Positions 32,168 to 34,216 of a stretch of DNA of 34,216 bases are shown in pieces. The stretch is from assembly GCA_026391975.1 (NCBI GenBank), contig JAPLDB010000083.1, positions 1 to 34,216 on the forward strand. The letters are read 5' to 3'. The notes beneath the pieces are model-generated. The model saw only the letters and a program-made list of their open reading frames with translations. It was not told the DNA's origin and did not search any database. The DNA comes from Bacteroidota bacterium (GTDB taxonomy: Bacteria; Bacteroidota; Bacteroidia; AKYH767-A; 2013-40CM-41-45). A program made the position numbers and the translations under genes. Numbering within the stretch: the first letter of the stretch is position 1; the number at the start of each line of letters is the position of its first letter.

Positions 32168-32242
32168 TTAGCAGGATTTCATTTCAAACAATATAACCCG
32201 GTGGGTTGCAAAGCACAAGCATGTTAGCATTTTTGCTGCCAT

Positions 32243-32283
32243 CGGGTCTTCGCGCCGGGGCTTTGGTGCGCCTGTGAGACCCG
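32243..32283. repeat. CGGGTCT...AGACCCG inverted repeat
   Basis: CGGGTCT (32243-32249) and AGACCCG (32277-32283) flank a GC-rich core with CGCGCC/GGTGCGCC pairs. It lies 76 bp after the epimerase stop and may be a dispersed element or structured 3' end. Confidence 0.45.
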
Positions 32284-32364
32284 ACGGGTTTCGCGAATAT
32301 CAATTCATAAATGATCTTTTTCAACCGTATATCCTCTCGGTGTTTTCATTCATGAAAGGTAAAA

Positions 32365-32394
32365 AAAAGAGAGAAGCGTTTGTTTCTCCCTTTT
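32365..32394. terminator. Bidirectional intrinsic terminator between convergent genes
   Basis: AAAAG-A-GAGAA, loop GCGTTTGT, TTCTC-C-CTTTT: about 10 paired bases with one mismatch, A-run on the left and T-run on the right, so it can end transcription from both the epimerase gene and the opposite sorting-domain gene. Confidence 0.5.
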
Positions 32395-32419
32395 ATAGTT
32401 CTTTGCGGGCTGTTCATCT

Positions 32420-32436
32420 CCTCCCCTTAGGGGAGG
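32420..32436. repeat. CCTCCCC-TTA-GGGGAGG hairpin
   Basis: Perfect 7-bp stem followed by CGGGGAGGGGCCCC, 15 bp beyond the stop of the next minus-strand gene. It is an intergenic relative of the CCCTCTCC-TTC-GGAGAGGG-CAGGGGTGAGG element found in frame inside genes A-D. Confidence 0.65.
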
Positions 32437-32450
32437 CGGGGAGGGGCCCC

Positions 32451-34052
32451 CTATTCAAACACAATCTTCCCCCCATAGCTCTTCTTCCCGTTACTCAGCG
32501 TTACGTTGTAAATGCCTTTTGCTTCGGCTTCTAAGTTTACATGCACTTTTTCCCCATTCATTTGCACCTTGCCTTGTTGAATGAGATTGCCCTTGTTATC
32601 ATAAACACTTAGAATGAGATTCTTCTCATGTTTAAAATCTTCAGGGATGGTAACATTACAGGTTCCTTGGGAGGGGTTTGCGTATATAACTAATTCATTG
32701 CTGGATTTTCGTTCTTCGTTTTGGCCCGTTATTGCATTGCTCTTAGCAATAAAAATATCTGAATTACCCATACTGTTCAATTGTACCCCGCTGAAATTTA
32801 CGCTCCCCCGAATATTTCCAGTTATATAAATAGACCCGTCATCATTACATAAAATAGCTCCACCTAAGGCATTTGTCATGTGCCTTACGGCAATACAATT
32901 CCCTTCAGAATTATATCTTTCAATAAATCCTTCATAGTTTCCTGCTGTGGCAATAATTGTGTCGTTGCATAGTATTGCAGAATCAGTTATTGAACCTACG
33001 GCGTAAATCCCGTTTTCAATATCTAAGGAAAGAGAATAACTTACTGAATAATTAGATGCATATCCCCGAACTGCCCATAGATTATTTCCTGAAGAATCGT
33101 ATCTGGCTATAAAAAAATCAGCTGTTGTGGCATCAGATTGCAGAGTATCCTGATTAAAAATCGCTATGTCTTCAAACGGCCCGGAAACATAAATGCCTCC
33201 ACTTGTATCTACTACAATATCGGCATACGAAGAGTATCCGCTTGATCCTGAAGTTGGTTTTACCCATCGAGTTAAACCCGAAGAATCAAAGCAAGCTATA
33301 ATGTACTGGCCGGATGAGAAATTAGGAAATACTGTAATATTGTCAACTGTGAATGAATCTACCGAGCATGTACCTATTGCGTATATGTTATCTTTTTTAC
33401 CTATTATTTTTGTAAATAAAACATCATAATTCTGTATTGACATATTTGCATTGAATTTTTTCTGTGCCCAAAGAAGATCTCCATTTTGATCTAATTTTGC
33501 CAGCCAAATTCCTGGGTTTACCAATAAGGTATCTATCATACCAGCAGTTGGAAAAGAATACTCTGCATAGATGTATCCATCATCACTTGCAAATGCTCTT
33601 GTAAAATTATTCGATTTTTTAACCCAATTAAAGGTACCAGAGGTATCCAAACTTCCATAGAAATTTGCGTCGGGCGACCCGACCAAGGTGTCATTTCCAA
33701 ATATTGCAGCCCCATAAAAATAGCCACTAATAAAAATAGAATTTACAATTAAGCATGAATTCATAGAGTGAATTCCCATTACCCACATCTTATCTCCATT
33801 TGAATTGTATTTCGCAATATAAAAATCAAAAATCCCATTTGGCACAAGACTATCTGTCTCGAAATAGCATGGATTTGAGTAGAATGTTCCTGAAAAATAA
33901 ACATTTCCATCAATGTCCTTACAAAGCATTTTTTGGTCGGTCCAATCGAAATCACTACCTCCTGCTTGTTTAGCCCAAAGCCAATCTTGAGCAGTAGCTT
34001 TATTTATAAAGAATAACAAAAAAATGCCCACGAATAGGTAAGTAGTTTTCAT
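32451..34052 (-). CDS. Secreted repeat-propeller protein with T9SS sorting domain
   Basis: Predicted surface protein of 533 residues. The signal peptide is at 1-21 (INKATA-Q) and is followed by DWLWAKQAGGSDFDW, the opening typical of SBBP/delta-60-like repeat proteins. About eight repeats of roughly 55 residues recur with FIARYDSSGNNLWAV-like and GxIYVSGxF-like strands (for example FYIAKYNSNGDKMWVM, GGIYVSGPFEDIAIF), a propeller pattern. The sorting domain runs from about 452 (VIYANPSQGTCNVTIPE) to GIYNVTLSNGKKSYGGKIVFE and contains no palindrome-type insertion. The start lies one base after the stop of the partial gene upstream, so the two are co-transcribed. Ligand unknown. Confidence 0.85.
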   Translation of the reverse strand: MKTTYLFVGIFLLFFINKATAQDWLWAKQAGGSDFDWTDQKMLCKDIDGNVYFSGTFYSNPCYFETDSLVPNGIFDFYIAKYNSNGDKMWVMGIHSMNSCLIVNSIFISGYFYGAAIFGNDTLVGSPDANFYGSLDTSGTFNWVKKSNNFTRAFASDDGYIYAEYSFPTAGMIDTLLVNPGIWLAKLDQNGDLLWAQKKFNANMSIQNYDVLFTKIIGKKDNIYAIGTCSVDSFTVDNITVFPNFSSGQYIIACFDSSGLTRWVKPTSGSSGYSSYADIVVDTSGGIYVSGPFEDIAIFNQDTLQSDATTADFFIARYDSSGNNLWAVRGYASNYSVSYSLSLDIENGIYAVGSITDSAILCNDTIIATAGNYEGFIERYNSEGNCIAVRHMTNALGGAILCNDDGSIYITGNIRGSVNFSGVQLNSMGNSDIFIAKSNAITGQNEERKSSNELVIYANPSQGTCNVTIPEDFKHEKNLILSVYDNKGNLIQQGKVQMNGEKVHVNLEAEAKGIYNVTLSNGKKSYGGKIVFE

Positions 34053-34053
34053 T

Positions 34054-34216
34054 TTATTGAATTATTAATTTTTTTGTTAGGGTGTCATTTCGATCAATGA
34101 CCTGTATATAATAAATTCCCTTAGGAAGTGATAGCAATTTTAATTTTGCAAAGTTGGCTGAATAATGATAGGTAAAAAGCATATTGCCAAGCACATCGAA
34201 AATAATTGCTTTCCAA
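34054..34216 (-). CDS. C-terminal end of another T9SS sorting-domain protein (cut by window edge)
   Basis: Reading the minus strand from the right edge gives 53 residues ending at TAA 34054-34056: WKAIIFDVLGNMLFTYHYS, then LPKGIYYIQVIDRNDTL and KKLIIQ. This is the second half of a type A sorting domain (the V-x-x-x-D-x-L-G-x-x-L strand, the L-P-x-G-I-Y-x-x-x-V turn and a basic end). The rest of the gene lies outside the window. The downstream gene starts one base later, a tight operon spacing like that between genes C and B. Confidence 0.85.
   Translation of the reverse strand, partial: WKAIIFDVLGNMLFTYHYSANFAKLKLLSLPKGIYYIQVIDRNDTLTKKLIIQ

Noticed and set aside
1-34216. tRNA or rRNA genes
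   Set aside because: I looked through the gaps between genes and saw no cloverleaf with a GTTCRANYC arm. The GTTCGAATAG repeats near 9093 resemble a T-loop only superficially and belong to an inverted-repeat element.

Overview
The window looks like a chromosomal segment of a Bacteroidota bacterium, probably an environmental lineage of the Chitinophagales/Sphingobacteriales/Saprospiria type; the class cannot be fixed from this sequence. The main evidence is ten proteins (one cut by the right edge) with signal peptides ending in Ala-Gln or similar and C-terminal type IX secretion (T9SS type A) sorting domains. Promoter-like sites of the form TTG-N19/20-TAnnTTTG, a Reg_prop/Y_Y_Y sensor kinase, an Omp28-type protein and a TatA with a short tail agree with this. 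I recognised no rRNA, tRNA or CRISPR array.

Layout. 1-555: a possible C-terminal fragment, then tatA. 606-7521 (minus): four tightly packed genes for secreted proteins with different N-terminal domains (unknown, unknown, kelch propeller, propeller) but nearly the same C-terminal PKD + Ig-like + sorting module. 7730-10255: a small lipoprotein, a periplasmic cyclophilin and pheS. 10375-18174 (minus): a phosphorelay cluster made of a 14-repeat propeller sensor kinase, a stand-alone receiver, a REC-HK-REC hybrid, a secreted propeller protein overlapping the hybrid by 4 bp, and an HPt protein. 18461-23962: a MORN-repeat protein, an RND/MMPL-type permease, a GxxExxY protein and rfbA. 23964-28535 (minus): three secreted or sorting-domain proteins followed by two paralogous outer-membrane barrel genes, the second broken by an in-frame TAG. 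28649-32167 (plus): a barrel-like protein, an alpha-oxoamine-synthase-family PLP enzyme and an NDP-sugar epimerase/dehydratase. 32451-34216 (minus): two more sorting-domain proteins, the last incomplete.

How the genes may work together. Most of the minus-strand genes serve the cell envelope and surface: proteins cross the inner membrane by Sec and are exported and anchored by T9SS through their C-terminal domain. The phosphorelay encodes a periplasmic sensor but no recognisable output domain, so its target is elsewhere or it acts through protein contacts.

The most unusual signal is a set of small dispersed palindromes and heptamer repeats. They occur between genes and also in frame inside the sorting domains, mostly at one loop. 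Comparing sibling genes shows an 18-bp palindrome replacing 3 bp of a heptamer array (net +5 codons), and one intergenic element appears to have another inserted in it. Other points are a nonsense codon exactly where the paralog has Trp, a GxxExxY gene between inverted CGAATA-type repeats, and a promoter-like block shared by two distant operons.
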